Numbered from the stretch's first letter, positions 35,377 to 44,808 are shown. The stretch is 64,000 bases of DNA from Rosettibacter primus (GCF_036860675.1 NZ_JAYKGK010000003.1:1-64000); one strand, 5' to 3'. Numbers and translations are program-made. Notes: generated by a model from the sequence alone, not told the origin.

Positions 35377-38373
35377 TTAAAAATTATACCTAATACCTAC
35401 ATCCATAGTAAATCCATAGTATTCAGTATAGGCAGCATTTGTTTCGACATTTCCTCTATAACTTCTATCTGCCCTTTTATTAAGATTATTCAGATTGACG
35501 AATACCTGAATATTCCATGGTAGTTTTTGTTGAAGAGTTAAATCCCATCTATAATAAGTACCAGTGGATTGATCTAACCCTGGATAATTAGCCAAGTATG
35601 TTAGTTTGTCTGTTTGATATAAGAATGATAATCTTGCAGAAAAGTCTTTAACATCATAACCGAGTGTAAAATTAAAAATATGAGAAGGTTGATAAGGCAT
35701 TCTTCCTGTTCTAATTGTATCCTGAACTACATATTTAATCGTTACTCTTGGTGGTTTACCTTCAACAACTCTATTTACTACAAAACGTTGTTTATCAACT
35801 TCTGAGAAAATTCTTGAATAGTTTACATTAAAAATCAAACCTCTAAGAAATGAAGGTAAGTACCAGAAGTGTGTCTGCCACTCTACTTCGAATCCTTTAT
35901 AATAAGCAGGATATGGATTATTTAAGTAAGTATCCATATATGGTGTTGCTACTACTCTTCCATCTTTATCTCTTAGCCAGGACGTTGGAATATTTAATCC
36001 TGCAGGTATTTCAACCCCGGGTTGCAGCTGATAACCAGATTGGAAAATCAAGTCATTAATTTTCTTATAAAAGCCAGAAAATGTAAGAAATCCTACATAA
36101 TTTTGATAAATCTGAATTGAGGCATCATAGTTTGTTGATTTTGCAGGCTTCAATGCTGCATTGTTAGCTCTTACATAACCATTGAATCTGTCTATTGTAG
36201 TAATAGGAGCATACTGCATATAATCTGGTCTTGTTAATGTTTCAGTTCTTGCTAATCTAATTTTAAGCCAGCTGAATGGATTTACAATAACATGAACCAT
36301 GGGTAACCAAAACTTATTATCACGCACATTTTCTAATCTTTCGAAATCTGCTGGTGGTAATTGTGTACCTGCCTGTTCGACTTCTTTAAAACGTTGTCCA
36401 TGATATTTTGAATAATCTGCTTCATATCTTACCCCCGGGATCAATGTAATTAAATTTTTGTAGCTAATCTCAGTCATAATATATCCTGCCTGATATCTTT
36501 CAATTCCATCATAGTCATAGCCAATTGAGCCCATTGAATAATATAACCAGTTACTTGGGGTTTGTTTTGATGTTTCCTGAAGTGCTTCGAGAAATTGTTT
36601 TAATAATCGTTGATCAACCATAAATCCCAGGTCATATTCACCATTAAGAAAATGTGGTGGTTTTTCATTTGTTAAAAATCTTGAAATTGGAAATACTGCA
36701 TTAGAACGGGCTAATGCTGAATCCTTTAACCAATCCCAATCATCTGGATACTTTTGACTTAAATATCTTAAAACAGGCTGAACAATACTATTTAATCCAA
36801 CACCACCGTATTGAATATTGTCTCTTCCGTATTGTTCTTGGTCATTATTTTTATCTAACCATCTGAACTTACCTCCTGCTTTTATATATCCTTTAAAATC
36901 TTTTCCTATATTAAATGGCAGCTGTACATTCATCTGTAATGCTGTTTCATTTTCTTTTAATTTTGTGTTGTAAGTAAATGCATTTCTAAAACCTGTTTTT
37001 AGTGTATCAATTAATTGTAAAGAAGGAATTAGATGGGGGTCCATTCCTGGTTCTACTTTTGTAGTATTGAAAGCACCATTTTCTTGAACAAATCCAAATA
37101 CTTTATCTTCAGGATTATCAGTAAGTGATGATGACCTTGATAATGTTATATCAAAATTTAATAAACCTAAGTCCTGTTGAAATCCTAAAGCCCCGGTGAA
37201 AATAGAAGTATTACCTTCCCTTAATTCAAGATTATAATAATGACTATTATGTTCTATATTCATATCATTGATTCTAAAAAGCCCTTTTGAATGTAAGTTG
37301 TTATAAAATGCATTAGCGGATATTTTGCCTAATGGCAATTTATAATCTAGTAAAATACTGGCACCTGTTCTTCCTCGTCTTACATTTTCATTTCTTAAAG
37401 TAATAGTTTGTGGTTTTACAATTATATTTTCTCCCGAACCAGTTTGTATATAATTACCCTGAAACTTATCCGCACTTCTATCATAATTATCTAAATTAAA
37501 GTTGAAAATTACGCCTAATTTATTCTGTAAAAATCTATTACTTGCTGTTCCATTGAAATTGTAATTACCATAATAATTCTGGAGTTGATTATAACCACCC
37601 TGAGCAGTTAGACTAATTTTCAAACCTTCTGGTGCTTCTTTAAGTCTTAAATCAACAGTACCACCCAAAGCATCTGCATCCATATCAGGGGTATTTGCTT
37701 TTTTCAGAACTATACCATCGAGCATATTAGATGATATTAAAGACAAATCAACACTTCTATCATAACTGCTTGTAGATGGTAATCTAACCCCATTTACTGT
37801 TATAGTGTTATATTTTGGTTCTAAGCCACGAATAGAAACCTTGGTGGCTTCACCACCATATCTTTCAATTGATACACCGGGCAATCTACCAATTGATTCG
37901 GCTGCATTTACATCAGGTAATTCTTTAATGCGGTCTTTAGATACGACATTAGAAATTGTATTAGAGGATAATTGCTGATTTATTGCAGAAAGCTGGCCCT
38001 CTGCTTGTGCCGTGATTATAATTGTTTCGCCAGTTATAGTTTTTGCTTCAAGATAAAAATCTTGCTCAATTGTTTTGTTTGGAACTACAGTAATTTCCAT
38101 AGATACAGTGGAATATCCAATATAAGATACATTAAGCACATGTGTTCCTGCTGGAATTCCTCGAATAACATATTTCCCTTCTATATCAGTTGCGGCCCCT
38201 AAACTAGTATTTTTAATTAATACATTTGCCCCTATAAGAGGTTCACCTGTTTCTTTTTCGAAAACACGACCTCGAATTGTTCCTGAACCTTGTGCATATA
38301 AAGATTCGTTAATAAAGAAAAAACAAAGGAAAATAAAACTGAGGTATTTAATAATTCTGTAAAAATTTATCAT
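35377..38373 (-). CDS. TonB-dependent outer-membrane receptor with CarboxypepD_reg-like domain
   Basis: The 998-residue protein has a signal peptide (about 1-28), an N-terminal carboxypeptidase-regulatory-like domain (about 31-112; GRVFEKETGEPLIGANV), a plug domain (about 130-245; AAESIGRLPGVSIERYGGEA, then VSIRGLEPKYNTITVNG) and a beta-barrel ending in YGFTMDVGIRYNF. The plug matches the TonB receptors often tied to glycan import. It should bring oligosaccharides through the outer membrane using TonB/ExbBD energy. No SusD-like partner is adjacent. A strong AAGGAGGT ribosome-binding site precedes the ATG. It probably works with the beta-helix protein encoded just downstream. Confidence 0.93.
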   Translation of the reverse strand: MINFYRIIKYLSFIFLCFFFINESLYAQGSGTIRGRVFEKETGEPLIGANVLIKNTSLGAATDIEGKYVIRGIPAGTHVLNVSYIGYSTVSMEITVVPNKTIEQDFYLEAKTITGETIIITAQAEGQLSAINQQLSSNTISNVVSKDRIKELPDVNAAESIGRLPGVSIERYGGEATKVSIRGLEPKYNTITVNGVRLPSTSSYDRSVDLSLISSNMLDGIVLKKANTPDMDADALGGTVDLRLKEAPEGLKISLTAQGGYNQLQNYYGNYNFNGTASNRFLQNKLGVIFNFNLDNYDRSADKFQGNYIQTGSGENIIVKPQTITLRNENVRRGRTGASILLDYKLPLGKISANAFYNNLHSKGLFRINDMNIEHNSHYYNLELREGNTSIFTGALGFQQDLGLLNFDITLSRSSSLTDNPEDKVFGFVQENGAFNTTKVEPGMDPHLIPSLQLIDTLKTGFRNAFTYNTKLKENETALQMNVQLPFNIGKDFKGYIKAGGKFRWLDKNNDQEQYGRDNIQYGGVGLNSIVQPVLRYLSQKYPDDWDWLKDSALARSNAVFPISRFLTNEKPPHFLNGEYDLGFMVDQRLLKQFLEALQETSKQTPSNWLYYSMGSIGYDYDGIERYQAGYIMTEISYKNLITLIPGVRYEADYSKYHGQRFKEVEQAGTQLPPADFERLENVRDNKFWLPMVHVIVNPFSWLKIRLARTETLTRPDYMQYAPITTIDRFNGYVRANNAALKPAKSTNYDASIQIYQNYVGFLTFSGFYKKINDLIFQSGYQLQPGVEIPAGLNIPTSWLRDKDGRVVATPYMDTYLNNPYPAYYKGFEVEWQTHFWYLPSFLRGLIFNVNYSRIFSEVDKQRFVVNRVVEGKPPRVTIKYVVQDTIRTGRMPYQPSHIFNFTLGYDVKDFSARLSFLYQTDKLTYLANYPGLDQSTGTYYRWDLTLQQKLPWNIQVFVNLNNLNKRADRSYRGNVETNAAYTEYYGFTMDVGIRYNF

Positions 38374-38738
38374 TCTTACCTCCTTGAAAAATTTATGTTA
38401 TCAAATTCCCTAGTAGATTTATATTTCTTATTGCCCTGATTTAATTTTTAGATTCTACGTAAAAATTAACGTATCCTAATAGTAAATCCAATAATAAAAT
38501 TTTTGTATCTCCTAATTAAAGTAATAATAATTTTCTCATAAACTATGCCATTTATGTATTGTATTAAAATAATTAAAATAGTGTGGTTTGAATAAAGATT
38601 TATTTATTATTTTAATAAAAAATTATGTTTATAATAAAAAGCTATTTAGATGGGCTATTGATATAAAAGTAAAAAATTGAATTATTTGATGTGATGATTT
38701 GGAATGTTTTCTGCAATATAAGACTTAAAATTTAAGTT
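38374..38738. other. Upstream region of the TonB receptor
   Basis: This AT-rich stretch carries the receptor promoter on the minus strand. An inverted repeat TACGT-N8-ACGTA at 38456-38473, about 85 bases before the start codon, is a possible operator. I see no other gene or RNA until the tRNA. Confidence 0.35.
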
Positions 38739-38814
38739 TGGTGCTTCCTGGGGGACTCGAACCCCCGACCAATAGATTAAGAGTCTACTGCTCTACCAAC
38801 TGAGCTAAGGAAGC
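38739..38814 (-). tRNA. tRNA-Lys (anticodon CTT)
   Basis: Read on the minus strand, the 76-nt gene starts GCTTCCTTAGCTCAGTTGG and ends with an encoded CCA. The acceptor stem GCTTCCT/AGGAAGC, the D loop AGCTCAGTTGGTAGAGC, the anticodon stem GTAGA/TCTAT with loop CTCTTAA, and the T loop GGTTCGAGTCC are all standard. The loop gives anticodon CTT, reading AAG (lysine). Confidence 0.97.
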
Positions 38815-38904
38815 GTTGCAAAAATAATCAAAAATTTTTCCATCATCAAAATCAGTAAATTTCTTTCTAATTTTTATTACATGATTGAAAATTTTGGGTG
38901 AGTT

Positions 38905-39810
38905 ATGATGAAATCAATAAAAATTCTTTTTGTGCTTGTTATAGTCCTTTTTTCCTGCGGTAAAGATGAAAGGAATTTTTATATAGAAAATTCAATTAAA
39001 GATGATATTGGAAATACTATAGTCATAGAAAAACCTCCTCGTAAAATAATTACACTTGCCCCAAATCTTACTGAAATGATTTTTGACCTTAAACTTGAAA
39101 AATATCTAATCGGGAATACCTTATATTGCAATTATCCCGAAGAAGCAAGAAAAATTCATAAAGTTGGTGATATGTTAAGTTATGACTTCGAAAAAATTTT
39201 AACTCTAAAACCAGATTTAATTTTCATTACTGTTGAAGGCAATACTAAGGAAGCTTATGATAAGTTCAAAGAGCTAAGACTAAAAATTTTTGTATCCAAT
39301 CCAAGAAATATATATGGGATTAAAAAAACTTACTTAGATATAGCAAAAATATTCGGTGTTGAATCTTTTGCAAAAAATAGAATTTCAACTTGGGACTCAA
39401 TTACAAATCATATTATTAACTCTTCTAAAAAATATAAAAGAAAAAAGGCAATGTTTATTATAGAACTGAAACCTATTATGCTTGCTGGTAAAAACACTTT
39501 TATTAATGAATATTTGGAAGTATGTGCTTTAAGCAATATTGCTAGTGATTCAAAACTTAATTATCCTGTTTTTAGTCGTGAAGAAATCTTAAAACAAAAT
39601 CCTGATTATATCATTGTCCCAAGTAATGGTTACTTTACACCAAAAAGAATTTTGGAGATTTATCCTGAATGGAAAAATTTAAGTGCATTCAAAAATAACA
39701 ATGTAATTACTGTAAATGCTGACCTTTTTGTAAGACCCGGACCAAGATATACTGAAGCATTAAAAGAATTGTTTATTTTACTTCATCCTCAGGAAAAATT
39801 TCTTCATTAG
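38905..39810 (+). CDS. BtuF/FecB-like periplasmic binding lipoprotein
   Basis: The 301-residue protein has a lipoprotein signal (VLFSC, Cys near residue 18) and a class III periplasmic-binding fold with one long helix linking two lobes. Signatures are PPRKIITLAPNLTEMIFDL (about 43-61), YDFEKILTLKPDLIFIT (about 92-108) and the C-terminal RPGPRYTEALKELF. The family captures vitamin B12, heme or siderophore-iron for an ABC transporter. No permease or ATPase gene is adjacent. The ligand cannot be told from sequence, with cobalamin or iron chelate most likely. GGGTGAG precedes the ATG. Its end overlaps the next minus-strand gene by 38 bases. Confidence 0.85.
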   Translation: MMKSIKILFVLVIVLFSCGKDERNFYIENSIKDDIGNTIVIEKPPRKIITLAPNLTEMIFDLKLEKYLIGNTLYCNYPEEARKIHKVGDMLSYDFEKILTLKPDLIFITVEGNTKEAYDKFKELRLKIFVSNPRNIYGIKKTYLDIAKIFGVESFAKNRISTWDSITNHIINSSKKYKRKKAMFIIELKPIMLAGKNTFINEYLEVCALSNIASDSKLNYPVFSREEILKQNPDYIIVPSNGYFTPKRILEIYPEWKNLSAFKNNNVITVNADLFVRPGPRYTEALKELFILLHPQEKFLH

Positions 39811-40021
39811 ATTCTGCAATAAAAAGCATGGCGCATTTATCACCTTTAAATTTTCCGGTGCGTTTGCAGTTTTCGTGGCGTTCTTTGATTTTTTGCAAAT
39901 CAATTTCACCTGGTTCAATTCCAAAAAAGGTTAAAGCCTCGCCACACTCTGAACAGAATATAATATTATTTTTGAGAGCATCTTCTTTTTCAATCGTGTA
40001 ATGTTTTTTCTTCATATTCAT
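39773..40021 (-). CDS. Small Cys-rich protein, possible metal-binding
   Basis: The 82-residue product contains CSECGEALTFFG followed by H-x-x-C and K-C spacing (ERHENCKRTGKFKGDKC), so four Cys and a His could bind zinc as a small zinc ribbon. The remainder is acidic at the C-terminus. I recognise no named family. It starts inside the end of the next Cys-rich gene (32-base overlap), which suggests coupled translation, and its 3' end overlaps the convergent BtuF-like gene. Confidence 0.55.
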   Translation of the reverse strand: MNMKKKHYTIEKEDALKNNIIFCSECGEALTFFGIEPGEIDLQKIKERHENCKRTGKFKGDKCAMLFIAESNEEIFPEDEVK

Positions 40022-40331
40022 AATCCTTTAATTCCCAATCTAATCCATCACATGGAAGATATTTTAAAGTTGGATGTTTATCATATTTCATACAGATTAC
40101 TGCTGATTTATCAAAGTATTTACATGAAGAACACAAAGTATTACTAATAAGTTCTTCATTTTCTTCTTGAAATATTCTGTATTGAATAGTAGCCGGATAA
40201 ATTATCACTCCATAAATTGAAAGTATAACAAGCCACCACCAGTATCGATATTCAATCACACCATATAAAAGCCACAGCACTGGAATTAATATTGCCGTTC
40301 TAATGATTCCCCAAAAAATAATAGCGCCCAT
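39990..40331 (-). CDS. Small membrane protein with four-Cys C-terminal motif
   Basis: The 113-residue protein has two membrane helices (about 3-23 and 28-47), then a soluble tail with CSSCKYFD (about 68-75), an ICMKYDKHP stretch and LPCDGLDWE, giving a C-x2-C...C...C pattern that could bind a metal. The function is unknown. It is followed, with overlap, by another small Cys-rich gene, so the two may form a small metal- or redox-related unit. Confidence 0.6.
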   Translation of the reverse strand: MGAIIFWGIIRTAILIPVLWLLYGVIEYRYWWWLVILSIYGVIIYPATIQYRIFQEENEELISNTLCSSCKYFDKSAVICMKYDKHPTLKYLPCDGLDWELKDYEYEEKTLHD

Positions 40332-40900
40332 AATTTCCTTTCTGTTATGAGCATAATAAATTATCCAGTCAAAAAATATGATTTACTTTTTGAAGTATCA
40401 ATTTTTTATTTGCTGGTAATTATAGCATTGGAATAAGTGTAAATGATAGAGAATAATTTCTCGGTTTGAAAGTCAATTCTATAAATAAAAATTTTATTGT
40501 GATTACTATTAAATTGGTTTTATAATTCTTCCTCGCCTTCGGCGAGTAAGAATTACAATTCTGCTTTTTTCTGTCATTCTGAGGAGACCGCCAAAGGTGG
40601 GCGACGAAGAATCTAAAAACCATTCCTTCATTTTTTGAGAGATTCTTCATTCCGCTTCGCTCCATTCAGAATGACTGTATTATCTTTTCCCATTGCCTTT
40701 CTGAGTGCACCAAGAAACGAAAGAAGAATCTATTAACCCATTAATGATTTCTAAAAAAATTTTTACTTCGTTCAAAATGACAGCATTGCATCACTGAAGT
40801 ATAAATAACATCATCTTATTTCTTTTTCATTTGCAAGTTGATTTTAGAATTAACAAAATTTAACTTATCATTGTGATTAATACTTTATTTACTAACAGCA
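40332..40900. repeat. Intergenic region with dispersed repeat copies
   Basis: A strong hairpin at 40523-40555 (TAATTCTT/AAGAATTA outer stem, CTCGCC/GGCGAG inner stem, 3-base loop) could act as a terminator-like or repeat-derived structure. Copies of the repeat found at 28.6 kb lie at 40573-40614 (GTCATTCT...GAAGAATCT with a GGAGACCGCC core) and, reversed, at 40641-40675; two worn pieces follow near 40720-40785. I regard the open frame 40420-40665 on the minus strand as an artefact of these repeats. Confidence 0.75.
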
Positions 40901-41974
40901 ATGGATAATATCTTGAGTGATAATCAAAAACACGAATCTCATAATTCTCAATTTCCTCCAAGAAAAAAACAAAGAAGGTTTTATTTCAGAAAAAAAGTTC
41001 AACCAATTACAATTAGACATGATTATAAAGAAATACAGAGCTTTAGCTTTAAGAAAATTTCAGTAGTAATTCCTCTTTATAACGAAGAAGAATCATTAAA
41101 ACCACTTTATAATGAATTAAAAAAGTCATTAAAAAATATTTCCTGCGAACATGAAATAATTTTTGTTGATGATGGAAGTATCGATAAATCCCTGAGCATA
41201 ATAAAAGAATTAGCTCGACATGATAATCATGTTCACTACTTAAGTTTTAGAACAAATTATGGAAAATCTGCAGCACTTCAGATGGGATTTAAATATTCTT
41301 CCGGTGATGTAATAATTACTATGGACGCAGACCTTCAAGATGACCCCGAAGAAATACCAAATCTTTTAAGAAAACTTGAAGAAGGTTACGACCTCGTTTC
41401 GGGATGGAAAAAGAAAAGATATGACCCATTCATAAAAAAATATTCATCTCGCTTTTTCAATTTTGTTACTCGCTTCTTTTCAAAAGTAAAAATACACGAC
41501 TTTAACTGTGGTCTAAAAGCTTATCGAAGAGCAGTAGTTCAGAGCATAAATGTTTATGGCGAACTGCATCGCTATATCCCGGTTCTTGCAGGCTGGAAAG
41601 GTTTTTCAGTTACTGAAATTGTTGTTAAACATCATCCTCGCCGTTATGGAAAGACTAAATTTGGAATATCTCGTTTCTTTAAAGGATTTATTGATTTGAT
41701 AACAGTATTATTTACAACAAGATATATTAAAAGACCAATGCATTTGTTTGGGTTTTTTGGTTTGCTTACTGCTTTGCTTGGTGGTTTTATAAGTCTATGG
41801 TTAACTTATGAAAAAATTTTTCTAAACAGAGGAATTAACAATCGTCCAATATTTTTCCTGGGAATTTTATTAATAATAGTCGGGATACAATTCTTTGCAA
41901 TCGGTTTGCTCGGTGAACTTTTCGTTCACAATTTTCAAAATGACAAGGAGTATGTAATTAAAGAAAAGAAATGA
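40901..41974 (+). CDS. Family 2 glycosyltransferase, DPM/GtrB type
   Basis: The 357-residue membrane enzyme has a charged N-terminal extension of about 55 residues, then a GT-A catalytic domain: ISVVIPLYNEEESL, EIIFVDDGSIDKS, and the metal-binding MDADLQDDPEEIP. Two C-terminal membrane helices (about 278-305 and 318-348) are typical of the polyprenyl-phosphate sugar transferases DPM1, GtrB and ArnC. It probably transfers a hexose to undecaprenyl phosphate. It heads the surface-polysaccharide region but stands alone. Confidence 0.92.
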   Translation: MDNILSDNQKHESHNSQFPPRKKQRRFYFRKKVQPITIRHDYKEIQSFSFKKISVVIPLYNEEESLKPLYNELKKSLKNISCEHEIIFVDDGSIDKSLSIIKELARHDNHVHYLSFRTNYGKSAALQMGFKYSSGDVIITMDADLQDDPEEIPNLLRKLEEGYDLVSGWKKKRYDPFIKKYSSRFFNFVTRFFSKVKIHDFNCGLKAYRRAVVQSINVYGELHRYIPVLAGWKGFSVTEIVVKHHPRRYGKTKFGISRFFKGFIDLITVLFTTRYIKRPMHLFGFFGLLTALLGGFISLWLTYEKIFLNRGINNRPIFFLGILLIIVGIQFFAIGLLGELFVHNFQNDKEYVIKEKK

Positions 41975-42125
41975 TGAATAGAAATTTTTTACAAATATTA
42001 AAACAAATCTAGTTATAAGATTTTTTGTTAATTTGATTCTCAAATTGCTTTTTCTGTTGTTATTGCATTAGTATTTAAATTGCTTCGTTGCACCACATCT
42101 CACTATGACAAGGAAAAATAGTATA

Positions 42126-42159
42126 GTCATTCTGCCCCGCTATAGACGGGGAAGAATCT
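42126..42159 (+). repeat. Single dispersed repeat copy with hairpin core
   Basis: GTCATTCTG at one end and GAAGAATCT at the other enclose a hairpin, CCCCG-N7-CGGGG. The layout matches the copies at 28.6 and 40.6 kb with a different core. It lies in the 289-base spacer downstream of the GT2 gene, which otherwise shows only AT-rich sequence. Confidence 0.75.
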
Positions 42160-42263
42160 CTCTTTAAAATTAAGTGTGATTAAAAAATTTTTCGTATGTT
42201 ACTTATCAATTTAGTTCTAAGTAATTTTTAATTTTCTATCAGTGCAAGCTCTTTTGATTTTTA

Positions 42264-43505
42264 TTAGCTCCCTTCAGCAGGATTTATCACTTTTCCTATA
42301 AACAAAATTGTATTCGTATTCTTTTCATAAATTAGGAATAAAAATGGTCTATCGACCTTAAAATAATTGCCAATTGAAGTAACTCCAACACCAATTGAAG
42401 TCACTGCTGCGGCTTCCGTTCCTTCTTCGTTAACTTCTATAAATGTTTTATGTATTACCTCACTTATGAACAAATTTTTTAATCTACTAATCTTGCTGAA
42501 GTTTGCCCTCTCCGGCATAAAAGCATCTTTCATTCCAAGGTTCATCAAAGCATCATTTAATGTTTTAGTGTATTCAAGTTTGAACTTCGGTAGCATAATT
42601 GTAATTTCTTTTTTAACAAATTTATTTTTGATAAAATCAAAATTATCTGTATTCATCATTGAAATAACATCGTCTACTTTTTTATTTAATGAAGGCAAAA
42701 TTATCATCATGTTAAAAGAACTGTTTCCATATGGCAATTCAACTGCTTCTATGTTTTCATCGTGATAAAAATTGAATTGATTTTTTTGACTCATCATCTG
42801 GCAGGTCACAGTATTATTTTCATCAATATAAAATATATCTTCTCTCGTTGAATTTTTGTCAAACCGATATTGCCAGTTCCCCTTAAAGTAAATTGTATTG
42901 ATAAGAAACATTACAATTTCTGGATTTATTTTATCAATTATTTGGGGAATCTTAGAATTAGTTGCTTCTTTTACCCAATTATTAATTATATCCTTCGCAA
43001 CGGGATTTGAAAAATCTATTTTGTTTACTTCAGCATTAAAATATTTTTTATTTATCTCTATAAAGTTTTGCTCTACGCTAAATTCATTATGATGCCAAAT
43101 TGAATTAGCAGAATTGAAAATTACATTTTCATCAATATACTTGAGCAATGAATCCAAACTTTGGTATGATTTATTAATGTCATCGAATTTAAAATCGGAA
43201 AAGCCAAGTGCTGTTTTCATCTGGTCATAAGTTTCATCACTTGCTCCATTCAAAACCATGCCCAATGCTGTTGAAACACTCAAAGGAGAAATAATTATAT
43301 TTTTATTGATTTCATTTTTTGAAATTTCTTTTATGAGATTAAATCCAAATTGTGTAGAAGAATTGACTATATCTTTTTCTGTTTTTGAGAGAGGTCTTAT
43401 ATGAATGTATTGAAAATCAGAATACGTAATTTCACATTTGACAAATGATAATAATAAAAGGAATGAAATGACTTTAGAAAAATTATATTTAAAGTAGGGT
43501 TTCAT
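42264..43505 (-). CDS. Secreted serpin (serine protease inhibitor)
   Basis: The protein (413 residues from the ATG at 43505, which GGGGA precedes; the frame also opens at 43523) has a signal peptide and a complete serpin fold. Family signatures are SPLSVSTALGMVLNGASDETYDQM trimmed to its core NGASDETYDQM, LINTIYFKGNWQYRFD, and the C-terminal DRPFLFLIYE. The reactive-loop hinge reads EEGTEAAAVTSIGVGVTS, with small residues that allow insertion into sheet A, so it should be inhibitory. The target protease is unknown; the P1 residue falls in the Ser/Thr/Gly-rich stretch. Bacterial serpins are scattered in distribution. Confidence 0.95.
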   Translation of the reverse strand: MKPYFKYNFSKVISFLLLLSFVKCEITYSDFQYIHIRPLSKTEKDIVNSSTQFGFNLIKEISKNEINKNIIISPLSVSTALGMVLNGASDETYDQMKTALGFSDFKFDDINKSYQSLDSLLKYIDENVIFNSANSIWHHNEFSVEQNFIEINKKYFNAEVNKIDFSNPVAKDIINNWVKEATNSKIPQIIDKINPEIVMFLINTIYFKGNWQYRFDKNSTREDIFYIDENNTVTCQMMSQKNQFNFYHDENIEAVELPYGNSSFNMMIILPSLNKKVDDVISMMNTDNFDFIKNKFVKKEITIMLPKFKLEYTKTLNDALMNLGMKDAFMPERANFSKISRLKNLFISEVIHKTFIEVNEEGTEAAAVTSIGVGVTSIGNYFKVDRPFLFLIYEKNTNTILFIGKVINPAEGS

Positions 43506-43606
43506 GATATTTTCCCCGGACATTGTAATTAATTTTGCATTTCGAATAAAAAAGCAAAGATTCTTAAGAAATTTATAGAATTTATTATTTAGATAACAGG
43601 GATTCT

Positions 43607-43642
43607 AAATGTAGTATCAATTACTGGGATACAGCTACATTT
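43607..43642. other. Inverted repeat between the serpin and epimerase genes
   Basis: The stem AAATGTA/TACATTT is continued by GTATC/GATAC around a 9-base loop, with three extra bases (AGC) on the right arm. It is not followed by a T-run. It lies about 90 bases upstream of the plus-strand epimerase gene and 100 bases upstream of the serpin gene, so it could be an operator for either. Confidence 0.4.
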
Positions 43643-43733
43643 CTAAAGCAAAATCTTTTTTGAGGTCAAAATTTCTTTTCAAATATTCTAAATAAAAATT
43701 CTTATTTTTCTTTTAAAGAATAAGGAAAAATTT

Positions 43734-44789
43734 ATGAAATATCATCTTGTTACTGGTGCCTGCGGATTTGTAGGCAGAAATACTGTTAAACAATTACTTA
43801 AAAGAACAAATGATATAATTCTAATGGTTGATGATTTGTCTGTGGGCACTCATCCTTCAACCTGGTTAAATGATTCTGTCACAAAAAAATTTAAGGATAT
43901 TGAAATATTCGGGAAAGATGAACGATTATTTTTTTGGAAAATGGATATCAGAAAATTTTTGAATCATCTGAATGAAAATTCAAACTGGTTAAAAGATGAA
44001 TACGGATTAAACATCGAAAGATTTGGTGATGTATTTCATTTTGCTGCAATTGTAGGGGGACGTGCAAAGATTGAAGGCGACCCGATGGCTGTGGCATTAG
44101 ATTTATCAATTGATGCTGAATTTTTTAATTGGATTGCAAAATCAAAACCTGAACGTGTTCTGTATCCAAGTTCTTCTGCAGCTTATCCAATTAATTTACA
44201 AACAGAGGACAATGCAATTGCTCTTAAAGAATCTTATATAAATATTGACGATTATACTCTCGGTAAACCGGATATGACTTATGGATGGACTAAATTAACA
44301 GGAGAATATTTAGCAAAAATTGCAGCACAACATTATGGAATTTCTATAGTTTGTATTCGTCCATTTTCCGGCTATGGTGAGGATCAGGATTTAAGTTATC
44401 CAGTTCCAGCAATTGCATATCGTGCAGCACGCAAAGAAAATCCATTTGAAGTTTGGGGAACCGGTCAACAAGGCAGAGATTTTGTTCATATTGATGATGT
44501 TATGGATTGTATGTTTCTTGCAATGGACAAAATTCATGATGGAAGTGCAATTAACATTGGCTCCGGCAAATTAACTACGTTCATCGAATTAATTAAATTG
44601 TTCTCAAGTTTTGCTAATTACAATCCAGAAATAAAACCACTTATTGATAAACCAATGGGAGTCCATTCTCGATATGCTGATATGAGTTATGTAAAAGAAA
44701 AATTAGGCTGGCAGCCAAAAATTTCTCTCGAAGAAGGAATGCGCCGCGTTTATGATGCTGCTGTGACTAGTCTAAAAAGTAATTCATGA
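43734..44789 (+). CDS. Nucleotide-sugar epimerase/dehydratase (extended SDR)
   Basis: The 351-residue enzyme has the Rossmann motif TGACGFVGRNT at the start, a YPSSSAAYP strand, the catalytic YGWTKLTGE (Tyr-x-x-x-Lys) and RDFVHIDDVMDCM typical of extended SDR sugar enzymes. It most resembles GDP-mannose 3,5-epimerase and UDP-glucose 4-epimerase relatives, and probably supplies a sugar precursor for the polysaccharide. AAGGA precedes the ATG. Confidence 0.9.
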   Translation: MKYHLVTGACGFVGRNTVKQLLKRTNDIILMVDDLSVGTHPSTWLNDSVTKKFKDIEIFGKDERLFFWKMDIRKFLNHLNENSNWLKDEYGLNIERFGDVFHFAAIVGGRAKIEGDPMAVALDLSIDAEFFNWIAKSKPERVLYPSSSAAYPINLQTEDNAIALKESYINIDDYTLGKPDMTYGWTKLTGEYLAKIAAQHYGISIVCIRPFSGYGEDQDLSYPVPAIAYRAARKENPFEVWGTGQQGRDFVHIDDVMDCMFLAMDKIHDGSAINIGSGKLTTFIELIKLFSSFANYNPEIKPLIDKPMGVHSRYADMSYVKEKLGWQPKISLEEGMRRVYDAAVTSLKSNS

Positions 44790-44808
44790 TATATTTATTT
44801 TAATGTCT

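Noticed and set aside
40420..40665. Minus-strand open frame of 81 codons beginning MERSGMKNLSKNEG
   Set aside because: It lies within the dispersed repeat copies and the hairpin at 40523-40555; the composition reflects repeats, not a protein family.
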